Shown here one piece after another: positions 32,947-33,027 of a stretch of DNA of 33,027 nt. Each line of letters opens with the position of its first letter. Position 1 is the first letter of the stretch. The notes beneath the pieces are model-generated. The model was not told the DNA's origin and did no database searches. It worked only from the letters and a program-made list of their open reading frames with translations. Both the position numbers and the translations under genes were made by a program. The DNA lies in assembly GCA_002412495.1 (NCBI GenBank), contig DHVE01000089.1:1-33027 (forward strand), given 5' to 3'. Source of the DNA: Betaproteobacteria bacterium UBA5216 (GTDB lineage Bacteria; Pseudomonadota; Gammaproteobacteria; Burkholderiales; SG8-41).

Positions 32947-33027
32947 CTAGTCCACCTGCACGTTCGCCGCCTTGATAACCTTGGCCCACTTCTCGATATC
33001 CGCGCGGATAAACGCGGCGAATTTTCC
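32947..33027 (-). CDS. Bug/TctC-family receptor 12, C-terminal end (partial)
   Basis: The last 26 codons and TAG stop of a gene cut by the window edge. The translation ends IEKWAKVIKAANVQVD, the characteristic C-terminus of Bug receptors (compare ETEKWAKVVKASGAKVQ in receptor 6). Confidence 0.8.
   Translation of the reverse strand, partial: GKFAAFIRADIEKWAKVIKAANVQVD

Overview
The window looks like part of a betaproteobacterial (Burkholderiales-like) chromosome. Coding is dense and GC-rich, intergenic gaps are short, and periplasmic Bug/TctC-type tricarboxylate-transporter receptors are very numerous, a hallmark of Bordetella, Cupriavidus and related genera. There are no rRNA, tRNA, phage, IS or CRISPR features. 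The lineage is inferred from gene content only.

Layout. (1) 41-2928, minus strand: a Bug receptor and a CocE/NonD hydrolase. (2) 3111-6543, plus: MmgE/PrpD protein, Bug receptor, ketopantoate-reductase-like enzyme. (3) 6581-7818, minus: TauD/TfdA dioxygenase and a DUF1330 protein, divergent from an SDR-fold protein at 7940-8692 that lacks most of the SDR catalytic residues. (4) 8862-16269, minus: a compact six-gene run (three Bug receptors, MmgE/PrpD, CaiB/BaiF CoA-transferase) ending in a UGSC-family selenoprotein. That gene is split by an in-frame UGA, and a well-formed bacterial SECIS hairpin follows it directly. (5) 16456-19855: another Bug receptor, a small unknown protein and a tandem pair of duplicated Bug receptors. 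(6) 19925-22772, plus: a large alpha/beta hydrolase overlapping a Bug gene. (7) 22785-24741, minus: a D-2-hydroxyacid dehydrogenase and an alpha/beta hydrolase. (8) 24972-28087, plus: a Bug receptor, LigA- and LigB-type ring-cleavage dioxygenase subunits and a 4,5-dihydroxyphthalate decarboxylase-like protein. (9) 28110-29929: a Bug gene divergent from a decayed LysR regulator, with an intact-looking LysR box between them. (10) 30075-32934, plus: two class II aldolase/adducin proteins, a shikimate dehydrogenase homologue and a cupin. (11) The right edge cuts off a twelfth Bug gene.

Taken together this is a catabolic accessory region for carboxylated, probably aromatic, organic acids. Each transcription unit tends to pair one or more soluble enzymes with its own periplasmic receptor, while the TctA/TctB membrane subunits are absent and must lie elsewhere. 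The clearest chemical logic is decarboxylation of a dihydroxyphthalate-like compound followed by protocatechuate-type extradiol cleavage. The most unusual element is the selenocysteine-coding UGSC gene at the end of the six-gene operon. Several different intergenic inverted repeats are scattered between the units and suggest assembly by recombination.
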